Below are positions 1 to 6,941 of a stretch of DNA of 7,202 nucleotides, piece by piece (within the stretch, counting starts at the first letter, position 1; each line of letters opens with the position of its first letter). A model generated the notes under the pieces. It searched no databases, was not told where the DNA came from, and saw only the letters and a list, made by a program, of their open reading frames with translations. Made by a program: the position numbers and the translations under genes. This DNA comes from Bacilli bacterium (GTDB lineage Bacteria; Bacillota_I; Bacilli_A; RFN20; CAG-288), in NCBI GenBank assembly GCA_022774485.1, contig JALFLX010000092.1, positions 1-7,202 on the forward strand. The letters run 5' to 3'.

Positions 1-781
1 TCAAAGGACTTTCCTCTTGGCGTTTCAAGAGCATATAGCCATCACATTCATAATAATAAAACGGTTCTGTTTCTGAAACGATACGCTTATAGAAAATGCG
101 CTCTATATAAATTTTACAGTCTTTACATCTTCTCCAAGTAAAGAGAATGTTTTTCTTTCCAGTTTCAGTGATTTTCTTATCGAGAAGGTCAGTTGTATAA
201 CCCCAAGTATCCAATGATTTGGTCTCTTCTAATGACTCAGAACCAACGATGAGATAGCTGTCTTTCAATTTGGAATAGGTAAAGTCATTGAGGATAGAAA
301 GAGAAGTTTCAATCGTTGATTTATTGAGAACTTCATCTAAGGTTTTTCGATCGAGAATGGAGTTGTTGTAGACATCCAACAATTTACCATTAGAATAGAA
401 GCAAAAAAACGGATAACCGGAAAGTTTTGGATAGAGGTTTGCATAAGTTCCCGTTATGTTTGTCTGATCTTCATACGCTTCTAAATATACGGAACGTTCC
501 ACTTCGTAAATCAAAGTGTGGTTTTCAAAGATATAGTCTTTTAAAACCTCTTTCGTTCTCGCGCAATATTCACAGCCTTCCAGCGCGACAAAAACCATGC
601 AGTCATCATAACGAGTCACATCTTGTAACTGCTGCTTAGTCTCTAAAAGGACAGTCGATGTGAGCACAGAACTCTTGCTCAGGAGAACTTTCTCATGCTC
701 ATATGTTTCACTCCCTTTACAAGACACAGAAAAAGGGAGGGATAGAGAGAGAAGCAAAGTCATTTTCTTATTTTGTTTCAT
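1..781 (-). CDS. Predicted lipoprotein with two CXXC motifs, tandem thioredoxin-like (3' end beyond window)
   Basis: Reading leftward from the ATG at 781, 260 codons are open to the window edge with no stop, so the C-terminus is missing. The start MKQNKKMTLLLSLSLPFSVSC is a short basic stretch, a hydrophobic core and a Cys at residue 21, consistent with a lipoprotein signal, although the lipobox (FSVSC) is not ideal. A first thioredoxin-like domain covers about residues 58-155: strand CMVFVALEG, redox motif C70-E-Y-C73, and a likely cis-proline loop at G122-Y-P124 followed by a strand and FYSNGKLLD. A second region from about 170 repeats the pattern: NILFTWRR, then C219-K-D-C222 and a helix. 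I infer a membrane-anchored extracytoplasmic thiol-disulfide or redox protein; the substrate is unknown. The gene lies 41 bases after ackA on the same strand with no hairpin between, so it is probably cotranscribed. A precise family could not be recognised. Confidence 0.8.
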   Translation of the reverse strand, partial: MKQNKKMTLLLSLSLPFSVSCKGSETYEHEKVLLSKSSVLTSTVLLETKQQLQDVTRYDDCMVFVALEGCEYCARTKEVLKDYIFENHTLIYEVERSVYLEAYEDQTNITGTYANLYPKLSGYPFFCFYSNGKLLDVYNNSILDRKTLDEVLNKSTIETSLSILNDFTYSKLKDSYLIVGSESLEETKSLDTWGYTTDLLDKKITETGKKNILFTWRRCKDCKIYIERIFYKRIVSETEPFYYYECDGYMLLKRQEESPL

Positions 782-788
782 ATCTGTT

Positions 789-797
789 ACCTCCCTT
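789..797 (-). promoter_or_regulatory. Ribosome binding site of the CXXC lipoprotein gene
   Basis: On the minus strand the gap after ackA reads AAGGGAGGTAACAGAT just before the ATG at 781. This is a near-complete anti-16S match about 7 bases from the start codon. It fixes the lipoprotein start and shows that translation is initiated independently even if the mRNA comes from the ackA promoter. Confidence 0.8.
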
Positions 798-822
798 AAT
801 ATTGGTTTTGTTGAAGCTTGAT

Positions 823-2073
823 TTACAATCCTAAAATTCTAGCAGTATCTAAGGCGATCATCAACTCTTCATCGGTGGGTAAGACAAGGACAGGAATCTT
901 GCTGTCGGAAGTGGAAATAAGACCTTCTTTGCCACGAATCATCTCCTCATTCTTAACATCATCGATCTTGACACCTAAAGCCTCTTCGACTTTCTGGAAG
1001 GCTAACTTACGATAGAGAGGCCCATTCTCAAAGACACCCGCAGAGCAAACAAGCATATCGCAACCGCCGAGCTTTCCGTAATACATCATGATGTATTCTG
1101 CGATTCTGTTCGCGAATAATTCGACAGCAATCTTGGCTCTTTCATCGCCTTCAAAGTACGATTTCTCAACATCTCTGGTGTCGTTGCTGATGCCAGAAAC
1201 ACCTAAAAGGCCAGATTTTTTGTTGTAAATGTCATACATCTCATCAACAGTCTTCCCTGTGCACTTGCAAAGATACGGCATACAAGAAGGATCGATGTCA
1301 CCAGTTCTTGTACCCATCATGACACCTGCTAAGGGAGTGAGACCCATGCTTGTGGCGATGCACTTTCCATCTTTCACGGCGGAGACAGAAGCGCCAGAAC
1401 CGATATGAAGAGTGATGATGCGAGTGTGTTCTTTTCCAGCTAAGTATTCTTCATTGACGACTTGAGAGAGGTATTTGTGGCTCGTTCCGTGAGCGCCATA
1501 GCGGCGGACTGCATATTTTTCGTAATATTCATAAGGTAACGCGTAGAGGTATTCAACCGGTTCCATCGTCTGATGGAAGGCAGTGTCGAAGACAGCGACT
1601 TCGCCGACTTCAGGAAGCGCCTTTTTAAATGCGTTGAAGCAAGTGAGGTGAGCTTCGGCGTGAAGTGGATCAAGCGGGATTAACTCTTCGATGCGGTCAT
1701 AAGTGTATTGATCGAAGACATGAGCGTCATCGAAGTATTTGCCGCCCTGGACAACACGGTTACCGACACCGCCGATTTCCTTGATGTCCTTAATGATACC
1801 GAACTCTAACAATCCGTTGAGGACTAACTGAACTGCCTCGTCGTGATTGGCGACAGGAAGAACGCTCGACTTTTTATCTCCATCAGGCATCTTGATGGTG
1901 AAAATCGCATCATCGTGACCGATTCTCTCAACGACGCCGGAAGTCAAGACTTTCATATGCTTCGCTTTCTCGCGGAGCGTCTTTTCGCCGCTTAATCCTT
2001 CACCCATCTCGTAGAGTTTGAATTTGAGGGAAGAAGAGCCAGCGTTGACACACATGATTTTAATAGTAGCCAT
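823..2073 (-). CDS. ackA: Acetate kinase
   Basis: Cytoplasmic ASKHA-fold kinase interconverting acetyl-phosphate + ADP and acetate + ATP, the ATP-yielding last step of acetate fermentation. The product is 416 residues against about 400 for the family. Residues aligning with the Methanosarcina enzyme are present: N10 in VNAGSSSLKF, R106 in NRVVQGG, H138, catalytic D163 in VFDTAFHQT, H195 in AHGTSHK, R256 in MMGTRTGDIDP, and a C-terminal TDEEL (E402/E403). Several motifs depart from the usual form: HIGSGAS for HLGNGAS (S226), SAGVFEN for AGIGEN (F348), PLHAEAH for PLHNPAN, and GNRVVQGG for GHRVVHGG. The frame is open upstream to 2211, but MATIKIM at 2073 is preferred: it has an AAGGAG site (2083-2088) and the family N-terminus follows at once, while the longer form would cross the promoter. 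The motif changes could alter carboxylate preference, but acetate kinase is the best name. Confidence 0.95.
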   Translation of the reverse strand: MATIKIMCVNAGSSSLKFKLYEMGEGLSGEKTLREKAKHMKVLTSGVVERIGHDDAIFTIKMPDGDKKSSVLPVANHDEAVQLVLNGLLEFGIIKDIKEIGGVGNRVVQGGKYFDDAHVFDQYTYDRIEELIPLDPLHAEAHLTCFNAFKKALPEVGEVAVFDTAFHQTMEPVEYLYALPYEYYEKYAVRRYGAHGTSHKYLSQVVNEEYLAGKEHTRIITLHIGSGASVSAVKDGKCIATSMGLTPLAGVMMGTRTGDIDPSCMPYLCKCTGKTVDEMYDIYNKKSGLLGVSGISNDTRDVEKSYFEGDERAKIAVELFANRIAEYIMMYYGKLGGCDMLVCSAGVFENGPLYRKLAFQKVEEALGVKIDDVKNEEMIRGKEGLISTSDSKIPVLVLPTDEELMIALDTARILGL

Positions 2074-2103
2074 ACAAAAAATCTCCTTGGTTGATTCTTC
2101 ATT

Positions 2104-2132
2104 ATTGTAGAGATGAAAGCGGATTTTTACAA
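2104..2132 (-). promoter_or_regulatory. Promoter of the ackA-lipoprotein unit
   Basis: Read on the minus strand, a -35 box TTGTAA (2132-2127, 4 of 6 consensus bases) and a -10 box TACAAT (2109-2104, 5 of 6) are separated by exactly 17 bases. Transcription would begin near 2098, giving a leader of about 25 bases that holds the AAGGAG site of ackA. The spacer contains one of the two ATGAAAGCG copies of this region. Confidence 0.6.
2113..2127. promoter_or_regulatory. Possible catabolite-responsive (cre-like) site in the ackA promoter
   Basis: ATGAAAGCGGATTTT fits the loose CcpA-site consensus WTGNAANCGNWNNCW at every defined position except the C near the 3' end. The left half TGAAAGCG is ideal; the right half is poor as an inverted partner. 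It occupies the spacer between the ackA -10 and -35 boxes, where a bound regulator would block polymerase. No regulator gene is in the window, so this is a motif call only. Confidence 0.3.
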
Positions 2133-2164
2133 GTAATTTACAATATTTAAAAATAATATACCTG

Positions 2165-2173
2165 TGATATAAT
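2165..2173 (+). promoter_or_regulatory. Extended -10 promoter of glgB
   Basis: TGATATAAT is a perfect TATAAT hexamer (2168-2173) preceded by the TGn extension. No good -35 box lies 16-18 bases upstream, which fits extended -10 promoters that do not need one. The expected start is near 2180, giving a leader of only about 18 bases that includes GGAGG (2183-2187). The promoter is divergent from that of ackA; the two -10 boxes lie about 60 bases apart. Confidence 0.65.
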
Positions 2174-2186
2174 GAAAGCGTTGGAG
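2172..2186. promoter_or_regulatory. Possible cre-like site over the glgB transcription start
   Basis: This is the second copy of ATGAAAGCG in the divergent region, continuing TTGGAG. It overlaps the last two bases of the glgB -10 box and the expected transcription start. The left half matches CcpA sites; the right half deviates at the final conserved positions and doubles as the glgB ribosome binding site (GGAGG), which may constrain it. Binding here would be expected to repress glgB. Confidence 0.25.
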
Positions 2187-2197
2187 GCCAGTCAAAT

Positions 2198-4105
2198 ATG
2201 GATAATCCCATATATTTTAACCAATTTCTGAATGGACATCTTCCGGATGCCTACCGATATTTTGGAGCCCATCACGCAGTGATCGATGGCCAAGACGGCT
2301 ATTTCTTCCGCTGTTATGCACCGATGGCAAAACAGATTTCTGTCATCGGCGATTTCAACCGTTGGGATGGCAGTCAAAATATCATGCAGAAAGTTGATTA
2401 TCGGGGCTTGTTCGAATGTTTTATCCCCGGTGCCAAGGAATTCCAGAAGTATAAGCTTCACATCCTCGGTTGTGATAATTTTATTAAAGACAAACAAGAT
2501 CCTTTCGCCTTTTGTAATGAAGTGAGAGGAGAAACTTGTTCTATTCTTCTCGATATCGATCAAATCCATGTGGATGATGCGGAATTTGTCTCTAAGAGAG
2601 ACCGCAACTTCGATCGCCCTGTGTCGATTTATGAGTTCCATATGGGAACGTTCAAACGCAGAGCGGATGGCTCTTGTTACAACTACAGCGAGCTTGCTGA
2701 CATCATGATTCCCTATTTGAAGAAGATGGGATACACCCATGTCGAAGCGCTCCCTGTCACCTCTTATCCAAACGATGCTTCTTGGGGTTATCAGACCTTA
2801 GGCTTCTACGCGATTGACACGCGTTGGGGAAACGCTTATGACTTCGCTCTATTTGTCGAGAAGATGCACCGTGCCAACATCGGTGTCATCATGGACTTTG
2901 TTCCAGTGCATTTCGCCCTCGATCCTTATGGACTTGAGAAATTCGATGGTAGCTGTGTGTTTGAATACAGCAACGAACATGAATTCTCTCAGTGGGGAAC
3001 GAAGAACTTCGACTTAGGAAAAGATCCTGTCAGAAGCTTCTTGATTTCCTCATTGACCTATATGGAAGACAAATTCCATGTCGATGGCTTCCGCTTTGAT
3101 GCGGTCAGCAATATCATCTATTGGGATGGCAATGCTGACAAAGGCGAAAATGGTGGTGCAGTCGAATTTGTCAAGCGTGCTAACGGCTATATGCATGCTC
3201 TGTATCCTAGCGTGATGATGATTGCGGAGGATTCTTCTGCTTATGGTCATGTCACGAAAGGACAGTTCGATGATGGCTTAGGCTTCGATTATAAGTGGGA
3301 CTTAGGCTGGATGAACGACACGTTGAAATATTACGGAAAAGATCCTGTCTATCGTAAATATTGCCATAATCAACTCACCTTCTCCATGGCTTATTTCTAC
3401 AGCGAGAACTTCATGCTCTCACTCTCTCACGATGAAGTTGTCCACATGAAAGGCACGATTCTTAATAAGATGTGGGGCGACTATGACAACAAATTTGCCA
3501 ACGTGAGAAATCTCTATGCGTATCAGTTCGCTCACCCGGGTAAGAAATTGAACTTTATGGGCAATGAACTTGCAGAGTTCGATGAGTGGAAAGAGTTCCA
3601 ACCGATTTCATTTGATGTTCTCAACTATCCTAAACACTGCGGTGTCCAGAAGCTTATCGCAGACCTCAACCACATCTATGTGGAGCATCCATGCATGCAC
3701 ATAGAGGAATACAACCCGAAGACGTTCGGATGGATCATGGCCGATAACTGTGACCAATCTGTCTATGTCTTCAAGCGTGAGAGCGAAGAAGAGTGCATGA
3801 TCTTTATCTTCAACATGACACCTAACTTCTACTGGGACTACGATATCGGCGTCCCGTATGAAGGAACTTATCGAGAAATTCTCAACACTGATAAAGCAAT
3901 TTATGGCGGTTGGAACCAAGATAATTCTCAACCGCTTGTCACCCACGGCAATGGTGGCGCACACAATCAGAAGTTTAAGATCACATTGAAGATTCCATCT
4001 TTCGGCGCAATCTACTTAGTCCACCACAAAGAGACGGAAGAAGATCAGAAGAAACGTCTCGCCAAAGATGGAAATCAAACCATCGAAACATCCGATATCC
4101 GTTAA
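2198..4105 (+). CDS. glgB: 1,4-alpha-glucan branching enzyme (GH13)
   Basis: Cytoplasmic enzyme that cuts alpha-1,4-glucan chains and rejoins the piece by an alpha-1,6 bond, making glycogen branch points. Length is 635 residues, a usual short-form GlgB. An N-terminal CBM48 domain (about 20-120) shows ISVIGDFNRWDG and DPFAF. The GH13 barrel starts with the typical IYEFHMGTFKRR (about 144-155) and GYTHVEALPV...SWGYQ. Residues matching the E. coli active site are all present: Y198, D233 and H238 in DFVPVHF, R299 and nucleophile D301 in DGFRFDAVSN, acid/base E344 in IAEDSS, H411 and D412 in LSHDEVVH. A C-terminal all-beta domain ends in SFGAIYLVH, then a charged tail of about 25 residues. Changes from the usual motifs are HMKGT for HGKGS after D412 and IAED for IAEE. 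The ATG at 2198 is set by GGAGG 10 bases upstream. It is the first gene of the rightward unit, 71 bases before glgP. Confidence 0.96.
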   Translation: MDNPIYFNQFLNGHLPDAYRYFGAHHAVIDGQDGYFFRCYAPMAKQISVIGDFNRWDGSQNIMQKVDYRGLFECFIPGAKEFQKYKLHILGCDNFIKDKQDPFAFCNEVRGETCSILLDIDQIHVDDAEFVSKRDRNFDRPVSIYEFHMGTFKRRADGSCYNYSELADIMIPYLKKMGYTHVEALPVTSYPNDASWGYQTLGFYAIDTRWGNAYDFALFVEKMHRANIGVIMDFVPVHFALDPYGLEKFDGSCVFEYSNEHEFSQWGTKNFDLGKDPVRSFLISSLTYMEDKFHVDGFRFDAVSNIIYWDGNADKGENGGAVEFVKRANGYMHALYPSVMMIAEDSSAYGHVTKGQFDDGLGFDYKWDLGWMNDTLKYYGKDPVYRKYCHNQLTFSMAYFYSENFMLSLSHDEVVHMKGTILNKMWGDYDNKFANVRNLYAYQFAHPGKKLNFMGNELAEFDEWKEFQPISFDVLNYPKHCGVQKLIADLNHIYVEHPCMHIEEYNPKTFGWIMADNCDQSVYVFKRESEEECMIFIFNMTPNFYWDYDIGVPYEGTYREILNTDKAIYGGWNQDNSQPLVTHGNGGAHNQKFKITLKIPSFGAIYLVHHKETEEDQKKRLAKDGNQTIETSDIR

Positions 4106-4132
4106 CCAATACGCTGTCATACAAAGGAAAAC

Positions 4133-4160
4133 AACCTCACGCCATATAGGCGCAGGTTTT
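4133..4160 (+). other. Intergenic hairpin between glgB and glgP
   Basis: AACCT (4133-4137) pairs with AGGTT (4154-4158), and CGCC (4140-4143) with GGCG (4149-4152), with a CA/C internal loop and an ATATA apical loop. Only TTTT (4157-4160) follows, partly inside the stem, so it is a poor intrinsic terminator. It ends two bases before the glgP ribosome binding site (AAGGGGG, 4161-4167). It could be an mRNA stability or processing element or a partial attenuator that sets the glgB:glgP ratio; the role is inferred. Confidence 0.5.
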
Positions 4161-4176
4161 AAGGGGGATAACTAAC

Positions 4177-6606
4177 ATGTTTGAATTTAAAAAAAGTCCA
4201 GATTTTAGAGAAAACTTTAAGAGAGTCTTCTCTGAGCGTTGTGTTGAGAAGTACTCTCGTGATCCGAAGGATCTCGATTATCATGAACTTTATGATGTCT
4301 TAGGCACCATGGTTCGCGACTACGCCAACGTTTTAGGAAAAAAGTGCAAAGAAGAAGTAAAAGAAAATAATAATAAACAGCTCATTTACTTCTCTATGGA
4401 ATTTTTAATCGGCCGTCTCTTATCCACTAACCTCTTTAACCTCAATGTCTTAGAGGACGTCAGTGCTGCTCTTAAAGAGATGGGAATCGATTATGACGTT
4501 CTCAAAGAAAAAGAACCGGACGCTGGTTTAGGAAACGGCGGTTTAGGTAGACTTGCCGCCTGCTTCTTAGATTCCATCGCTTCTCTTTCTTTACCTGGCC
4601 ATGGAAACTGCATCCGCTACGAATACGGCTTCTTCCATCAGAAGATTCGCGATGGAAAACAGATGGAGTTCCCGGACACCTGGCTTCAGGAAGGCTTCCC
4701 TTGGGAAATCCGCAAGCCAAACGATTCTGTCATTGTCCGCTTTTACGGAAATCCAGAGACTTACCGCGACCCGGTCACGGGAGAAGTGAGATGGAGAACT
4801 ACAAATGCTTACTGTGTCCGCGCAGTTCCCTATGATGTTCCTGTCATCGGTTACGATAATGAGGTTGTTAACACCTTACGTCTCTGGTATGCAGAACCCT
4901 GTGAAGAGACACTCCCGAGCTCGACAGACTTCAACGGCTATCTCAAATTCATCCGTGACATCACTCATGGCCTCTATCCGGATGATTCCACAGAAGAGGG
5001 AAAACTCCTCCGTCTCCGCCAACAGTACTTCTTAGTTTCCTCCGGTATCCAGTATGCCGTTCGCCGTGAAAAAGAACTCTACGGAACTTTAAATCATCTC
5101 TATGATCATTATGTCTTCCAACTCAATGACACTCATCCGATTATGTCGATCCCTGAGCTCATGCGTATCCTCATGGATGAGAATGGCTATGGCTGGGATG
5201 ATGCGTATCGAATTGTCTCTCGCTGTTTTGCTTTTACCAACCACACTGTCATGCCAGAAGCGCTTGAAAAGTGGCCTTGCCGTTACATCGCCTCGGTCGC
5301 ACCTCGCGTCTACATGATCATTGAAGAAATCAATCGTCGTACTCTTCAGAAGATGAGAGATGACAAGATTGATGAAAGAGCGATTCAAAACTCCCTTGTC
5401 ATCTCCGATGGCAATGTCAACATGTGCCAGTTAGCAATCCATGTCGCTTATTCTGTCAACGGTGTTGCAAACCTCCACACTGAAATCTTAAAGGCACAGA
5501 CTTTCAAAGACCTTTACGCTTATTATCCTCAGAAGTTCACCAACAAGACAAACGGCATCTCTCACCGCCGTTTCCTCTTAGTCGCAAACCCCTCTTTGTC
5601 TCATTATCTTGAAGACTTGATTGGACCTAGCTTCATCAAAGATCCTTCTAAGCTCCAAAATTTGATGCCTTTGGCTGATGACAAGCATATCGATGTTTAC
5701 CGCAAACTCAATGAGATCAAGCGCTCTAACAAATTAAGAGCCCTCTCTCTTATCAAAGAAAGCTCCGGATTAGAAGTTGACCCTGACTCAATCTTCGACA
5801 CTCAGATCAAGCGTCTTCACGCGTATAAGAGACAGCTTCTCAACCTCTTCCACATCATTCATCTCTACCTCAAATTGAAGAGCTCTCCCACTGCTTCAAT
5901 CTATCCTCACACCTATATCTTCGGCGCGAAAGCGGCTCCTAGCTACATCTACGCTAAGAAGATCATCGAGCTTATCTTAGCCGTCTCAAGAACCATTGAA
6001 GCCGATGAGCATGTCCGCAAATACATCAAAGTTGTCTTCCTTGAAAATTACGATGTATCTAAGGCGGAAGTTATCATTCCTGCTTCGGATATCTCTGAAC
6101 AAATCTCTCTTGCTGGCAAAGAGGCTAGCGGTACGAGCAACATGAAATTCATGATGAATGGCGCAGTTACTTTGGGCACATTAGATGGCGCCAATGTCGA
6201 AATTTCTAACTTTGTCGGAGAAGATAACGCAGTCATCTTCGGTATGAGAGAAGAAGAAGTCAAAGCGATCAAATTCAACGGCACTTACAACCCGTTTGAC
6301 ATCTACAACTCTGACCCTCAGATCAAAGCAGTCATGGATTCTCTCTTAGATGGCACTTTCTCTTCTGACCACGAGCAGTTCCGCATGATCTTTGATGAAA
6401 TCATGTATCGAAACGATGAGTTCATGGTTTTAAAAGACTTAGAAAGCTATCTCCAGGGTTGCAAGAAGATTGAAACCGACTATCTCAACCGCGATAAGTG
6501 GGGTAGAGAATGCTTAGTCAACATTGCCTGCTCAGGTTGGTTCTCCTCTGACCGCACCATCGCTGAATACAATAGAGACATCTGGCACTTAAAAAAGATT
6601 CACTGA
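4177..6606 (+). CDS. glgP: Glycogen/maltodextrin phosphorylase (GT35)
   Basis: PLP-dependent phosphorylase that releases glucose-1-phosphate from the non-reducing ends of alpha-1,4-glucan, in the cytoplasm. The 809 residues match the usual 800-815. Visible signatures are YFSMEFLIGR (71-80), LGNGGLGRLAACFLDS (118-133), RYEYGFFHQKI, H356 in TNHTVMPEALE, a phosphate-binding KRLHAYKRQ (R546, K551), and E649 with PLP lysine K657 in EASGTSNMKFMMNG, followed by LGTLDGANVE. All expected catalytic residues are intact. Mammalian N-terminal phosphorylation and AMP sites are not apparent. The ATG at 4177 has AAGGGGG nine bases upstream. The gene follows glgB, so branching and breakdown of the same polymer are probably coexpressed. 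It ends in tandem TGA TGA; the second overlaps the next gene's ATG. GlgP (glycogen) and MalP (maltodextrin) cannot be separated by sequence alone; the glgB neighbour favours GlgP. Confidence 0.96.
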   Translation: MFEFKKSPDFRENFKRVFSERCVEKYSRDPKDLDYHELYDVLGTMVRDYANVLGKKCKEEVKENNNKQLIYFSMEFLIGRLLSTNLFNLNVLEDVSAALKEMGIDYDVLKEKEPDAGLGNGGLGRLAACFLDSIASLSLPGHGNCIRYEYGFFHQKIRDGKQMEFPDTWLQEGFPWEIRKPNDSVIVRFYGNPETYRDPVTGEVRWRTTNAYCVRAVPYDVPVIGYDNEVVNTLRLWYAEPCEETLPSSTDFNGYLKFIRDITHGLYPDDSTEEGKLLRLRQQYFLVSSGIQYAVRREKELYGTLNHLYDHYVFQLNDTHPIMSIPELMRILMDENGYGWDDAYRIVSRCFAFTNHTVMPEALEKWPCRYIASVAPRVYMIIEEINRRTLQKMRDDKIDERAIQNSLVISDGNVNMCQLAIHVAYSVNGVANLHTEILKAQTFKDLYAYYPQKFTNKTNGISHRRFLLVANPSLSHYLEDLIGPSFIKDPSKLQNLMPLADDKHIDVYRKLNEIKRSNKLRALSLIKESSGLEVDPDSIFDTQIKRLHAYKRQLLNLFHIIHLYLKLKSSPTASIYPHTYIFGAKAAPSYIYAKKIIELILAVSRTIEADEHVRKYIKVVFLENYDVSKAEVIIPASDISEQISLAGKEASGTSNMKFMMNGAVTLGTLDGANVEISNFVGEDNAVIFGMREEEVKAIKFNGTYNPFDIYNSDPQIKAVMDSLLDGTFSSDHEQFRMIFDEIMYRNDEFMVLKDLESYLQGCKKIETDYLNRDKWGRECLVNIACSGWFSSDRTIAEYNRDIWHLKKIH

Positions 6607-6941
6607 TGAATTACCAATACGAAAGAAGGGAGGAGGATGTTTGTGAGCTTAAGAGTCAAACATACCTCTCCTTGTATCAATCGCTTCTCAAATTAGAAGA
6701 GCCGCTTAAAAAAGATGCGCTGACAGAAAAAGAGATTCTTGCTTGTCTTTGGCATTACCGTCCGTTTCTCTCTTCCTTTGAAAGTGTGACGTTCGAACCT
6801 TTCTCTTTAGAGGAGCGCTCTCGTTTTACAAAAGAAGAGCTTCTTCTCAGAGCGATTGAAAGCTTCTCCCTCTATGCTATGGAGGGGATGAAAGCGTTAA
6901 GCTCTCTCTTTCTCTCCATCCGATACGTTCTTTCCTTGTGA
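6606..6941 (+). CDS. Hypothetical 111-residue protein translationally coupled to glgP
   Basis: No family is recognised. The ATG shares its A with the glgP stop (TGATG at 6604-6608), implying reinitiation by ribosomes finishing glgP; there is no Shine-Dalgarno site in front. The product is rich in Glu, Leu, Ser and Phe, with a likely amphipathic helix around 17-35 (TYLSLYQSLLKLEEPLKK), a middle LTEKEILACLWHYRPF, an acidic FSLEERSRFTKEELLLRAIES, and a hydrophobic C-terminus (LSSLFLSIRYVLSL) too short to be a sure membrane segment. There is no signal peptide and one CXW-type Cys (C47) besides C13. Codon choice (GAA, CTC, TCT, AAA) resembles glgP, so it is probably a real gene. An AGAAGGGAGGAGG tract lies at codons 7-10, but no in-frame ATG, GTG or TTG follows at proper distance. 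A small soluble helical protein acting with the glucan enzymes is only a guess from position. Confidence 0.65.
   Translation: MNYQYERREEDVCELKSQTYLSLYQSLLKLEEPLKKDALTEKEILACLWHYRPFLSSFESVTFEPFSLEERSRFTKEELLLRAIESFSLYAMEGMKALSSLFLSIRYVLSL

Noticed and set aside
782..822. Terminator between ackA and the lipoprotein gene
   Set aside because: The 41 bases contain no stable inverted repeat or T-run on the minus strand, only the downstream ribosome site.
2074..2211. 46-codon in-frame N-terminal extension of ackA
   Set aside because: It would cover both divergent promoters and the ackA ribosome site, and the family N-terminus begins at the ATG at 2073.
2192..2740. Minus-strand open frame of 182 codons inside glgB
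   Set aside because: It is fully antisense to a strongly supported GH13 gene, has no recognisable protein features, and its composition is that of a shadow frame.
3608..3964. Minus-strand open frame of 118 codons inside glgB
   Set aside because: It is antisense to the C-terminal part of GlgB, with no ribosome site or promoter that I could support.
6604..6696. Readthrough of TGA TGA extending GlgP by about 29 codons under a Mycoplasma-type code
   Set aside because: GlgP already ends at the normal length, all tryptophans are TGG, and the second stop is needed for the overlapping start. The downstream extension has no family similarity I can see.
6889..6902. TGAAAGCGTTAAGC, a third cre-like sequence
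   Set aside because: It matches the motif fairly well, but it lies in coding sequence (codons for Met-Lys-Ala-Leu-Ser) near the end of the 111-residue gene, so coincidence is likely.
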